A stretch of 64,000 nucleotides of DNA. It comes from an uncultured Candidatus Saccharibacteria bacterium. GTDB taxonomy: Bacteria; Patescibacteriota; Saccharimonadia; Saccharimonadales; Saccharimonadaceae. The DNA lies in contig CAMYUL010000003.1 of the NCBI GenBank assembly GCA_947302125.1, positions 1-64,000 on the forward strand. The letters run 5' to 3'. A program made the position numbers and the translations under genes. This document shows, piece by piece, positions 19,760-28,476 of this stretch. A model generated the notes under the pieces. It ran no database searches. It was given only the letters and a program-made list of their open reading frames with translations, and was not told the DNA's origin. Position 1 is the stretch's first letter. Each line of letters begins with the position of its first letter.

Positions 19760-20220
19760 ATTTAAATTTAAAATCTACTCTTTCGAGTAGTTCTCCCTAT
19801 AAGAATTCCCTTATTTTTGCGAGACGTAACTGCGAGAAAACGTCTCTTTAGAAAAAACTTGGGCTAAAGAGTGGGAAGTTATCCGGCACAAATTAACATT
19901 ACTTTAGGCCGCAACTTTTATTCCACTCTCTAGCTTTGACCGCCTCACTGACGCGAGGCATTGTCCCTGCTAATCTGCTATTCACTCTTTTCTTTCCTAA
20001 GGTGCTAGTGTTTACCAGACTAACGCGCTCTACGCTTTTGGCGGAGCTCAAGGTAATTCCTATTGGCTTCCAAATTCGAGATTTTACCCCGACCTTTGGA
20101 CAGCCAGGTGTAATTTATGGCTAGAAATTACCTAGTCGCCCTCCAAATGCAGGATGACTATTTGTATTTCATGTCTTTCCCCTTGTTTTTAATTTGCAAT
20201 TTTTGTTTTGTCTTTCGACT
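19760..20220 (-). ncRNA. Candidate large structured noncoding RNA (unassigned family)
   Basis: TTGAAA-17-TAGACT promoter at 20256-20228; multiple hairpins (GGTAATTT..AAATTACACC, GCCTC..GAGGC, GCTAGAGAGTGG..CCACTCTTTAGC, GAGACGT..ACGTCTC); final CTACTC-GAAA-GAGTAG-ATTTT hairpin. Confidence 0.5.
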
Positions 20221-20415
20221 TATCCTCAGTCTAGCATAAACGGTTTATTTTTTCAAGACTTTTTGCGCCAAAAAGCGTTGTATTTTTTACAACAAACAAC
20301 TATTTTATTCAGCTCTACCCCTGTACTATCGCCAGTTATCAACTGTTGTATTTTTTACAACAAAACCTGTATAATTTTCTTATTTCCTGAACAATTATAT
20401 TACAAGCCTCCTCTC

Positions 20416-20445
20416 TTGACACCTCTATACCACTCGTGCTATAAT
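20416..20445 (+). promoter_or_regulatory. tmRNA promoter
   Basis: TTGACA-18-TATAAT upstream of ssrA. Confidence 0.85.
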
Positions 20446-20455
20446 GTAATAAGTT

Positions 20456-20812
20456 GGGGCTGACAAAGCTTAGACGGATTATTAACAGATATCAGGCGCG
20501 TCGTTTAGTACCGTAAGTACCGAATAAGTGAAGAAACTTCTTCCAGCAAGCATGTTGCATACATGCCTGCTTTCGCTTAATTTACAGGCGATGATCTAGA
20601 TCGCGAGGTCTCATAGCCCTCTAGATTATCAAATTTATGAGAATCGGGCCTTTACGTGACGTATAAGGGCCTTAAAACTACGTCATGGCACTTAGCAGCT
20701 TTTGTCTACTTGCTGCTGCTAGGAAACGCCAAGACGAGCAAATAGACTATGCGCGTAGAATGGTATCATGGCAATTTTTCGGACCCGGAGGCAGTATCCG
20801 GCAGCTCCACCA
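20456..20812 (+). ncRNA. ssrA: tmRNA
   Basis: 5' GGGGCTGACAAAGC...; 3' GGACCCGGAGGCAGTATCCGGCAGCTCCACCA; in-frame tag candidate ending AYMPAFA-TAA at 20580. Confidence 0.93.
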
Positions 20813-20830
20813 ACATATTTTCGTTTCACA

Positions 20831-20860
20831 AAAATCGGCCTTTCCCGGCCGCATTTTTTT
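20831..20860 (+). terminator. tmRNA terminator
   Basis: CGGCC-TTTCC-CGGCCG then ATTTTTTT. Confidence 0.75.
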
Positions 20861-20910
20861 ATGTCCATTTCAAACCCTCACGTACGTCAAAAACCAACAC
20901 CAAACATAGA

Positions 20911-20943
20911 AAAAGTCCAGCTACTGCGAGGATGCTGGACTTT
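20911..20943. terminator. Second hairpin, possible bidirectional terminator
   Basis: AAAGTCCAGC-TACTGCGAGGAT-GCTGGACTTT. Confidence 0.5.
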
Positions 20944-21189
20944 CTTGTAGAGTTGTGGAGTTTTTTTGGCTAGATTTTTGTTTTTGGCTCTTGAATAATT
21001 TTTTTATTCAAAAGCTACCTCTATAATAACGCAGCAAAAAGCTAATGTCAATACTTTTTTGCATACATTTTTTAAGAATTTTTATAAAGTTTTCCACAAG
21101 CATTTTGCATGCATTTTGACGTCCAAAGCTCACAAAAATTTTCCGCTCATGCTTGCAAAGTCTAGGCGCACTATTTAGTCTAAAAAATT

Positions 21190-22707
21190 ATGATAGCCAA
21201 AACTCTATCCGCCCTTCCATATGGCTTCGAATCTTCCCTAATCGAAGTAGAAGGCGACAAAAATCAGGGTTTACCAGCCTTTAACATCGTCGGTATGGCT
21301 AAGAAGACCATCTCTGAGGCTAGAGAACGCGTCAAATCCGCTCTCAGAGCGTCTGGTTTCTCCTTTCCTACAGAGAAGATTACCCTTAATCTAGCCCCTG
21401 CTGACCTCGAGAAAGAAGGCACTTCCCTAGACCTTCCTATTGCTATTAACCTCTTAATCCTCTCTGGTCAGCTCCGACAAGAAGACGTAGAAAATGCCGC
21501 CTTCGCCGGAGAGCTCTCTCTAGATGGCAGTCTCAAGCCTATCAGGGGTGCAGTTAATATTGCTGAAGCAGCTAAGAAGGCTGGCCTTAAATCCCTCTTC
21601 ATCCCTGTTGCAAACCTTGATCAGGCCCGACTTATCTCCGGCCTAGAAATCGTTGGGATCGACTCTCTACCCCAGTTATTTTTGCATCTCAAAGGTGAAA
21701 AAACCATCCAAAACCCCAAAAGTGTTGTAAAAAATACAGAAACAGATGTAGAGACCCTAAAATTCACAGATATTAAAGGTCAACCGCTCGCCAAACGCGC
21801 TTTAGAAATCGCCCTCGCCGGCCATCACAATATCCTCCTTTCCGGCCCTCCCGGCACTGGTAAAACCGCCCTCTCAAAAGCTGCCCTAAGCCTCCTTCCA
21901 GATCTCACGAGACAAGAGCTTATCTCGGTAACAAAGCTTTATTCCCTCACCGAGGCTACCGGCCACATCTCTAAAAAACGTCCCTTCCGTGCGCCCCACC
22001 ACACCAGCAGTCTCATCTCTCTTATCGGCGGCGGGGCCAGCGCCAAGCCTGGAGAGATTTCCCTAGCTCATCTTGGCGTCCTCTTCCTCGACGAGCTCCC
22101 AGAATTCAAGCGAGACCACTTAGAAGCTCTCCGTCAGCCTCTGGAAGACAAAACTATCTCCATCTCCCGTGCTAATTATAAGTACACCTACCCTGCTGAT
22201 TTCACCCTCATCGCCACTATGAATCCCTGCCCCTGTGGCTATCTTGGCGATCTCGCCCATCCCTGTTCTTGTACCGAGTTTCAGATCAAAAACTATCAGA
22301 GACGCATCTCTGGGCCCCTCCTGGACCGCATTGATCTCTTCGTAGAGGTTAGCCGCGTCAGAACCTCAGAGCTAATCACCGCTGTAAATCCCGTCAACTC
22401 CCCTGACCAGTCCCTAGATGTTGTAAAAAATACTATAAAAGGGGCCATCTCCTCACAACACTCTCGCTACCACAACGACACCCTATATAATGCATCCCTC
22501 TCTTCCGCGATGATTGTAAAACACATCCCACTGGCCCCACAAGTCAAGCGTTTCCTAGACCAGGCCGCAACCGCCCTTGACCTCTCTGCTAGAAGCTATT
22601 TCAAGATCATCAAAGTTGCTCGCACCATCGCCGACCTAGATAACACCTCGGAAGTCTCAAAAGATCACATCAAGGAGGCTCTCAGCTTCCGCCGTAAAAC
22701 CACATGA
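21190..22707 (+). CDS. YifB/ComM-family Mg chelatase-like AAA ATPase
   Basis: LSGPPGTGKTALSKAALSLLP; FRAPHHTSSLISLIGGG; NPCPCGYLGD. Confidence 0.92.
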   Translation: MIAKTLSALPYGFESSLIEVEGDKNQGLPAFNIVGMAKKTISEARERVKSALRASGFSFPTEKITLNLAPADLEKEGTSLDLPIAINLLILSGQLRQEDVENAAFAGELSLDGSLKPIRGAVNIAEAAKKAGLKSLFIPVANLDQARLISGLEIVGIDSLPQLFLHLKGEKTIQNPKSVVKNTETDVETLKFTDIKGQPLAKRALEIALAGHHNILLSGPPGTGKTALSKAALSLLPDLTRQELISVTKLYSLTEATGHISKKRPFRAPHHTSSLISLIGGGASAKPGEISLAHLGVLFLDELPEFKRDHLEALRQPLEDKTISISRANYKYTYPADFTLIATMNPCPCGYLGDLAHPCSCTEFQIKNYQRRISGPLLDRIDLFVEVSRVRTSELITAVNPVNSPDQSLDVVKNTIKGAISSQHSRYHNDTLYNASLSSAMIVKHIPLAPQVKRFLDQAATALDLSARSYFKIIKVARTIADLDNTSEVSKDHIKEALSFRRKTT

Positions 22708-22787
22708 AAAAAACCTCTAGAAAACCCTTGTAATTTCCCTTAAAATTTGATACAATAATCTAGATAAGGTTAAGAGAAAGGATCCCC

Positions 22788-23312
22788 ATCAAAACTTACA
22801 ACAATTCACACACTCGTATTAACGGAGAAATCCGCCATGAAAAAGTTCGTGTAATTGGAGCAAACGGGGAGCAACTCGGCATTATGTCTAGCCGAGAGGC
22901 ACAAGTCCTAGCTCGGGATCAAGGAGTCGATCTCGTTGAGATCGCACCTCAAGCTGATCCTCCTGTCGTCAAGATCATCGACTGGGGTAAGTATCAATAC
23001 CAGAAGATGAAGGAAGAAGCCAAGAATCGCAAGAAGGCTCGCGAAAAACAATCCGAGCTTAAGACTATGAAGATTGGCCTCAAAATCAGCGACAACGACC
23101 TTAACATCAAGATCCGCAAAATCAGAGGTTTCCTCGAGGATGGTGATCGCGTTAAGATTATCATTATCTTCCGCGGTCGCGAAATGGCTCACAAAGAGAT
23201 CGGCCAAGAACTCCTTGACCGCGTCACTAACGAGCTTAGCGACATCGCCGTCACCGATGGCAAACCTAACTTTGCTGGACGCAATCTATCCATCGGGGTT
23301 CGGAAGAAGTAA
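22788..23312 (+). CDS. infC: Translation initiation factor IF-3, inferred ATC start
   Basis: In-frame extension upstream of 22884 encodes (I)KTYNNSHTRINGEIRHEKVRVIGANGEQLGI, the conserved IF3 N-terminus; AAAGGA SD 5 nt before ATC. Confidence 0.9.
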   Translation: MKTYNNSHTRINGEIRHEKVRVIGANGEQLGIMSSREAQVLARDQGVDLVEIAPQADPPVVKIIDWGKYQYQKMKEEAKNRKKAREKQSELKTMKIGLKISDNDLNIKIRKIRGFLEDGDRVKIIIIFRGREMAHKEIGQELLDRVTNELSDIAVTDGKPNFAGRNLSIGVRKK

Positions 23313-23377
23313 CTTTAGACTTCCACGGCTCCGGATAGCGCACCTTCCGAATAACAATTTTAACTAAAGGAGTAATT

Positions 23378-23572
23378 ATGCCGAAATTAAAGACGCATAA
23401 AGGTACCGCCAAGCGTATCAAAATCACCGGTTCCGGCAAGCTCGTTAGAGAGCGCGCTTACAAGAACCACATCTTAGCCAAAAAGTCGAAAGCTAGGAAG
23501 CGCAACATGAAGACCGCCGCAACTATCGACGGCAAGATTGCAAAGAACATTAAGACCGCATTAGGAGTATAA
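23378..23572 (+). CDS. rpmI: 50S ribosomal protein L35
   Basis: [24 protein letters not shown]. Confidence 0.97.
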   Translation: MPKLKTHKGTAKRIKITGSGKLVRERAYKNHILAKKSKARKRNMKTAATIDGKIAKNIKTALGV

Positions 23573-23573
23573 G

Positions 23574-23921
23574 ATGAGAGTTAAAAGAGGCGTACCTGCA
23601 CGTGCAAAGCACAAGAAAATTTTAGATCAAGCTAAAGGGATGCAGCATTACCGCACCCGTAGCTTCCGTCTAGCTAAGCAAGGTGTCATCAAGGCCCTTC
23701 GCTACAGCTACCGCGATCGCCGCAACAAGAAGCGCGATCTAAGATCACTTTGGATCACTCGTATTAATAACGCATCCCGCGAATTAGGCTTGAGCTACTC
23801 TCAGCTTATCGCTGGCATGAAAGCTAAAAATATTAACGTCGACCGCAAGATCTTGTCCGATCTCGCTGTTAACCAGCCTGAGGCCTTCAAAGCCATCGTC
23901 GACACCGTAAAGGAGAAATAG
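23574..23921 (+). CDS. rplT: 50S ribosomal protein L20
   Basis: [22 protein letters not shown]...[22 protein letters not shown]. Confidence 0.98.
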   Translation: MRVKRGVPARAKHKKILDQAKGMQHYRTRSFRLAKQGVIKALRYSYRDRRNKKRDLRSLWITRINNASRELGLSYSQLIAGMKAKNINVDRKILSDLAVNQPEAFKAIVDTVKEK

Positions 23922-23922
23922 T

Positions 23923-24114
23923 ATGGCAGTTTGTGAAATTTCCGGCAAAGGCAAGATGTATGGTCACAACGTTTCTTTCTCCCAGAGAAAGACTCGCAAG
24001 GTATTTAAACCAAACATTCAGAAAAGAACCCTTACTGTTGACGGTCGCAAGATCAAGGTCAACATTGCAGCTAGCACCCTTCGCACCCTTAAGAAGAAGG
24101 GCCTAGTTAAGTAA
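23923..24114 (+). CDS. rpmB: 50S ribosomal protein L28
   Basis: MAVCEISGKGKMYGHNVSFSQRKTRKVFKPN. Confidence 0.95.
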   Translation: MAVCEISGKGKMYGHNVSFSQRKTRKVFKPNIQKRTLTVDGRKIKVNIAASTLRTLKKKGLVK

Positions 24115-24119
24115 ATCAC

Positions 24120-24153
24120 AAAAAAGTCAGACCCTAAGAGCCTGACTTTTTTG
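24120..24153 (+). terminator. Terminator after rpmB
   Basis: AAAAGTCAG..CTGACTTTTTT. Confidence 0.8.
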
Positions 24154-24163
24154 TTGCTACGAT

Positions 24164-24286
24164 AAATTAGCCGTGAAACATGAAAATGTCAATGCATATC
24201 AAGGCTGAATTGAAGTCAAAATGACAACTTTAGTGTCATTTTGACAATTCACCTTGCATTGACATTTTTATGTGAACGGCTAATTT
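24164..24286. repeat. Nested palindromic element, family 2 type A (copy A1)
   Basis: AAATTAGCCGTGAAACATGAAAATGTCAATGCA...core AAGGCTGAATTGAAGTCAAAATGACA/TGTCATTTTGACAATTCACCTT...TGCATTGACATTTTTATGTGAACGGCTAATTT. Confidence 0.9.
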
Positions 24287-24370
24287 TATTATGATTAGCC
24301 ACTTTTATATGAACGGCTAATTCTTATCATAACTAGCCATTTTCTATCAACCTTAAATAGCTCTAAATAA

Positions 24371-24680
24371 GCCGGGTTCTGTCCTCAAAACGAGGGGCAA
24401 CCATCTATCTAGTCTCTAAATTGCTCTAGAGCTCTAGCGGTAAACGTACATCCCCGAACAGGGGTATACAGTACTCCTTGCAGCCAGTAGGGTTTGCCTC
24501 CGTCCTATGTCACCATAAGACGCTGTGAGCTCTTACCTCACTCTTTTCACCTTTGCCTCAAAGAGGTAGTCTTGTTTCTGTGGTACTTTCCCTACACTTT
24601 CGTGCGGTCGCCGTTAGCGACTACTGTGTTCTATGCTGCCCGGACTTTCCTCTGATAAAATCAGCGGTCGCCTTTAGAGC
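24371..24680 (-). ncRNA. rnpB: RNase P RNA
   Basis: Minus strand contains GAGGAAAGTCCGGGCAGCATAGAACACAGTAG and 3' GACAGAACCCGGCTTA. Confidence 0.93.
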
Positions 24681-24694
24681 TACTTATGATTATA

Positions 24695-25639
24695 CTACAA
24701 AACCCCTTGGGAATCAATCTCACTAGCGCTCACTACTTCAGAATCCGGCCCAGCAAGCCCCATTTTTCTTCTATCAAAATGCCCCTCTAGTGCCTTATTT
24801 GCCTCAAGATCAGCCTCTCTGTTCATTTCCCTCTTCACGTGCACAAACGCCACTGCTTCAAAATTCTTTAGGTACTCTTGTACGTCATTATAGATCGGCA
24901 GTAAATCTTTATTCTTTACCTGATAGATCCCTCGCAGCTGGTTTATGATCATCAAGTTATCGCCAACAAAGCGCACTCGTTTTAGCCCCAACTCTATCGC
25001 CTGCTCGCACCCCTCTTTAATCGCATAATACTCTGCTACTCTAGAAGTCGCAAAACCGATAAACTCCCCTCCACGTTTCATCACCTTACCATCTTCTCCA
25101 ACAATCACGTACCCAACCGCAGCCGGCCCAGGGTTTCCCTTACTTCCTCCGTCCACATAAACCGTCGCGCCGTTTATTGCTTCACGCTCCGCCTTCACAT
25201 TAGCTGGCATCAGTTTGAGCCCGTTTGAGGTAGCCTCTTTTCCGTTTATCACTTCTAGCACGGAAATCGTCGCATCATCTAGCGGCACTGCCGCAAGTTC
25301 CTCTTTCTTTAGATACTTATAGGCGGTGTATCTATCCGCCGGTACGATCTTCATCCCAGCCAATTTTACATCATAAATAATATACAAATTCCCTAACTGT
25401 GATGCCCCAGAGAGTCCCACAAAGGTAATTACGTCTTCCAGCTTCACCTCTTGAACTTCCGACCCAAGATATTCAAAAATCGTCCGGCTCATTGCCTCTT
25501 CCGGCTGCTCCCCAAAACGAATTTTCCCTGTTGGTAGCTCCCAAACTGGTAGCTCTTCGGCTCTCCCCCTCAGCCGTTTCAAAAACAAAATTCCGTCCCC
25601 CGTTCTAACAATTCCGATTACTCTGATTCTCTGTTTCAT
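24695..25639 (-). CDS. NUDIX hydrolase-RNase HI fusion protein
   Basis: N-terminal NUDIX-like half (LPVWELPTGKIRFGEQPEEAMSRTIFEYLG); C-terminal RNase HI half (ATVYVDGGSKGNPGPAAVGYVI...REMNREADLEANKAL). Confidence 0.8.
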   Translation of the reverse strand: MKQRIRVIGIVRTGDGILFLKRLRGRAEELPVWELPTGKIRFGEQPEEAMSRTIFEYLGSEVQEVKLEDVITFVGLSGASQLGNLYIIYDVKLAGMKIVPADRYTAYKYLKKEELAAVPLDDATISVLEVINGKEATSNGLKLMPANVKAEREAINGATVYVDGGSKGNPGPAAVGYVIVGEDGKVMKRGGEFIGFATSRVAEYYAIKEGCEQAIELGLKRVRFVGDNLMIINQLRGIYQVKNKDLLPIYNDVQEYLKNFEAVAFVHVKREMNREADLEANKALEGHFDRRKMGLAGPDSEVVSASEIDSQGVL

Positions 25640-25649
25640 TTGCTCACCC

Positions 25650-25783
25650 TAACAGCCCTAGTCCTATGTTTTCCCTGTATTACATACAAGGTGGGTAAAA
25701 TCTTATGCCGGCTCCCACGGGAGACGCGACCACGAAATCCCTAAAACATGATTATTCAGGAAAATCATGCAGCACTAGGGCTT
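25650..25783 (-). ncRNA. Candidate structured leader RNA or small RNA upstream of NUDIX-RNase H gene
   Basis: TATAAT at 25790-25795; closing stem AGCCCTAGT/ACTAGGGCT; hairpins CATGATT..AATCATG, CTCC..GGAG, CCTTGTAT..ATACAGGG. Confidence 0.5.
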
Positions 25784-25804
25784 ACTTTTATTATAGCACA
25801 AGTT

Positions 25805-26443
25805 TTAAGCCCCAACGAGCATGAAGAAAAATCTCAAGATCCCAGTCGTCGCCCCCGCCATCAGAGTAGAAAACGCCGATCCTGCCACAAAAATCAGGAA
25901 AAATATAATCCACACCCCAAACGTTCTTTCCATCTGTTCCATCACCATTCTCGCCCCATCCGGCGCCAAAGCATATAACACCCTAGACCCATCGAGTGGC
26001 GGCAATGGCAAGATATTAAAGACGAAGAACCCTAGATTTACATAAACGCACTGCGTAAAAATCAGTCCAATTACGCCATGATCATACAGCCCCCCAGTAA
26101 AATGTCCTATCATAAAGGCAATTAGCGCCAGCAAGAAGTTCGTAAGCGGCCCAGCAATCGCCACTAATGCCATCCCCCATGGACCACCCTTCAACCTTCT
26201 CGAGTCCACCGGCACCGGTTTTGCCCCGCCAAACACCGGACCACCCATAACTACCATCGCAAGCGGCACCAGGATAGAGATCACCGGATCAATATGCCTA
26301 AACGGATTTAGCGACAATCTCCCCTCGTCCTTCGCCGTCGTGTCTCCCAAAAGGTACGCCACCACCCCATGCATCAACTCGTGCAAAATCACCGACACCA
26401 AGATAACGGCCAGTGCAATTCCAATTTTAGAAAACTCGTTCAA
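25805..26443 (-). CDS. Site-2 protease family (M50) membrane metalloprotease
   Basis: ILHELMHGVVAYLLGD (HExxH) and NILPLPPLDGSRVL. Confidence 0.9.
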   Translation of the reverse strand: MNEFSKIGIALAVILVSVILHELMHGVVAYLLGDTTAKDEGRLSLNPFRHIDPVISILVPLAMVVMGGPVFGGAKPVPVDSRRLKGGPWGMALVAIAGPLTNFLLALIAFMIGHFTGGLYDHGVIGLIFTQCVYVNLGFFVFNILPLPPLDGSRVLYALAPDGARMVMEQMERTFGVWIIFFLIFVAGSAFSTLMAGATTGILRFFFMLVGA

Positions 26444-26469
26444 AACTCCACCTCCGCAAAAGTCAAAGT

Positions 26470-26982
26470 TTAATTGAGCGCAACCACTTCAAGAGTTGCT
26501 GGCAAGGCATCGGCATTCTTAATCTTCAGTTTCTTCTCTGTTCTTGCCGTCAATTTGAGCTCTGTTACCATACCGTCGATATTACCAGTGGCAATTACCA
26601 TCTTCGGTTCAATCTCTCTAATTGCTCTTACAGAAGAAGTACAGAGAATATCAGAAATGCCAAGGTCATCTAAACCTTGTTCAATATCACCAATAATACC
26701 AATGTGCACACCACCAATTTCTGCATCATAAATTGTCTTGCCGGACAATGTTGGCTTCACCCCGTCTGCCTTACCGTCAGCCATGTCGTCAGCCGAAGAA
26801 CCAGCCACAGGGGTAGCAATCCCTCTAATCGTTAAATCACCAACCTCAAACTCGCCCGGTCCCTTAATTGGTCCAACCGCTAGTCCAGCGTCAATCGTAT
26901 AGCTATCCAGATTAAAAGTCACACTGGTTCTCTTGGTGGTAATTGTAATTTCTTCGGGTTTTTTACTTTCAATTTCAAACAT
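26470..26982 (-). CDS. MBL-fold-like hypothetical protein
   Basis: 170 aa; resembles UlaG-like fold fragments (DAGLAVGPIKGPGEFEVGDLTIRGI); weak recognition. Confidence 0.45.
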   Translation of the reverse strand: MFEIESKKPEEITITTKRTSVTFNLDSYTIDAGLAVGPIKGPGEFEVGDLTIRGIATPVAGSSADDMADGKADGVKPTLSGKTIYDAEIGGVHIGIIGDIEQGLDDLGISDILCTSSVRAIREIEPKMVIATGNIDGMVTELKLTARTEKKLKIKNADALPATLEVVALN

Positions 26983-26983
26983 T

Positions 26984-27595
26984 TTAGTCCTCCTTAATTA
27001 GTTTTTGTGGATCATAGATCTCCGTGATATCCATTTGCATTACCTCGGTCAAGAAACGGTCACGCACACTCTTCCTATAAGTATAGTCATCCGCGCTTAA
27101 AATCACGTAGTTAATTGGCTTACCAAGCTTCTTCTCTACGACCTCCGCCCAATGCGTCAGCTTCTTAGTCTTATCATCTCCCACAATCAGAAGATCGATG
27201 CCTTCCTCACCCGGAATACGATTCGTCACAATTAGTCCGACCAAGAAATTGCGTACCGGCTTAATATACTCGTCCCAGCTACTGCTCTTCACATCACGGT
27301 CTTTGCCGCCATCCGCCACGCGCGCAGAAAACATTTCCATTAACGCACGGCTGTATGCATGTTTCATATTAGCTGAGTAATAAACTTTGTTGTCGTAAGT
27401 CTCATTTTTTATAATTCCGATGCTATCTAGGTTTAGTAACTCACGACGCACAGAGTTAATTTGTTCGTCAATTACCCTAGTCATCTCTCTTACATAGTAA
27501 GATTTATCGGGGTTAGAAAAGAATAAAGCAAGGAGCTTGGTTCGAGTCTTCGAGCCAAAGAGTTTTTCTAAAGGAGTTGCGTTTTCTTTAACCAT
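26984..27595 (-). CDS. Winged-helix regulator with nucleotidyltransferase-like C-terminal domain
   Basis: N-terminal wHTH (SYYVREMTRVIDEQINSVRRELLNLDSIGII); IDLLIVGDD. Confidence 0.6.
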   Translation of the reverse strand: MVKENATPLEKLFGSKTRTKLLALFFSNPDKSYYVREMTRVIDEQINSVRRELLNLDSIGIIKNETYDNKVYYSANMKHAYSRALMEMFSARVADGGKDRDVKSSSWDEYIKPVRNFLVGLIVTNRIPGEEGIDLLIVGDDKTKKLTHWAEVVEKKLGKPINYVILSADDYTYRKSVRDRFLTEVMQMDITEIYDPQKLIKED

Positions 27596-27675
27596 CTTAC
27601 TTATTATTTTAGCACAATAAAATTAAAAATGTTAAACAAAACCCTGCAAATTACTCTCAAAGTCCTACAAATTGT

Positions 27676-28476
27676 CTACTTTTCTGTAGAATTTTTAACA
27701 AATTTAACCACCGCGTCTTCCATTTTAGAAAGCGGCAGCCATTCAATGTTCTTATTGCGCTTAAACCATGTCATTTGGCGCTTTGCCAAGTGATAATCAT
27801 CGTACAAATTCAGCTCTTTTGCTTTTTCTAGACTATATTCTCCTTGCATGTAGCCCCAAGCAAACTGATAAATATCACTTTTCATCGCCTGAGAATCCCA
27901 TCCGTATCTGGAAACCAGAAATTCTGTCTCATCAAACAGTTCCTGAACAAATAATTTATTCAATCTTTCAGCCAACCGTGCTTTTAACTCCTCGGACGAC
28001 CATTTGATCCCAAAAATCTTAAACCCGGACAACATTTCCTGACGGTCTGAACAACTTTTTTGCTCAGAAGAAGCATTCTCCCTGGCTTTCTCCCCTGTTT
28101 TCCCTATAAACTGATAGCCATATACTAGTGCATCCACGTATAAACCCGTTCCTCCAACCACCATTGGCACGTGTCCACGTGCTCGAATCTCGGAAATCTT
28201 TTGCTCAGCATACGTTTTCCAGTCAGAAACCGTAAATCTTTCGCCCGGCTCTACTAAGTCTAGCCCATAATGTGGCACTTCCGCCTGCTCTAAAGCCGTC
28301 GGCTTGGCCGTACCAATATCCATATACTTATAAATCGCTCGAGAATCGGCGGAGATAATCTCTCCGCCGATCTTCTTAGCGATCTCAATCGCTACGCCGG
28401 TCTTCCCTGATCCAGTCGGACCGACAATTACAATTACTGGACCATTATAAGCCAAGCAAATACTCCTTGAGTTCAC
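27676..28476 (-). CDS. miaA: tRNA dimethylallyltransferase
   Basis: VIVGPTGSGKTGVAIEIAKKIGGEIISADSRAIYKYMDIGTAKPT. Confidence 0.95.
   Translation of the reverse strand: MNSRSICLAYNGPVIVIVGPTGSGKTGVAIEIAKKIGGEIISADSRAIYKYMDIGTAKPTALEQAEVPHYGLDLVEPGERFTVSDWKTYAEQKISEIRARGHVPMVVGGTGLYVDALVYGYQFIGKTGEKARENASSEQKSCSDRQEMLSGFKIFGIKWSSEELKARLAERLNKLFVQELFDETEFLVSRYGWDSQAMKSDIYQFAWGYMQGEYSLEKAKELNLYDDYHLAKRQMTWFKRNKNIEWLPLSKMEDAVVKFVKNSTEK

Noticed and set aside
19980-20060. GTGTTTACCAGACTAACG on the + strand as SRP RNA
   Set aside because: Only the short GTTTACCAG string matches; the GGAA tetraloop and AGCAGC motif of SRP domain IV are absent.
20685-20973. Overlapping + strand ORFs (MALSSFCLLAAARK... 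etc.)
   Set aside because: They lie in tmRNA and its terminator region; no RBS and no family resemblance.
25650-25783. Leader as a ykkC-type, T-box or SRP RNA
   Set aside because: I could not find the conserved motifs of these families; left as unassigned.
28445-28476. miaA/thrS overlap as a possible frameshift or fusion
   Set aside because: A 32-bp overlap with distinct complete domains; probably an upstream-extended miaA start or ordinary translational coupling.
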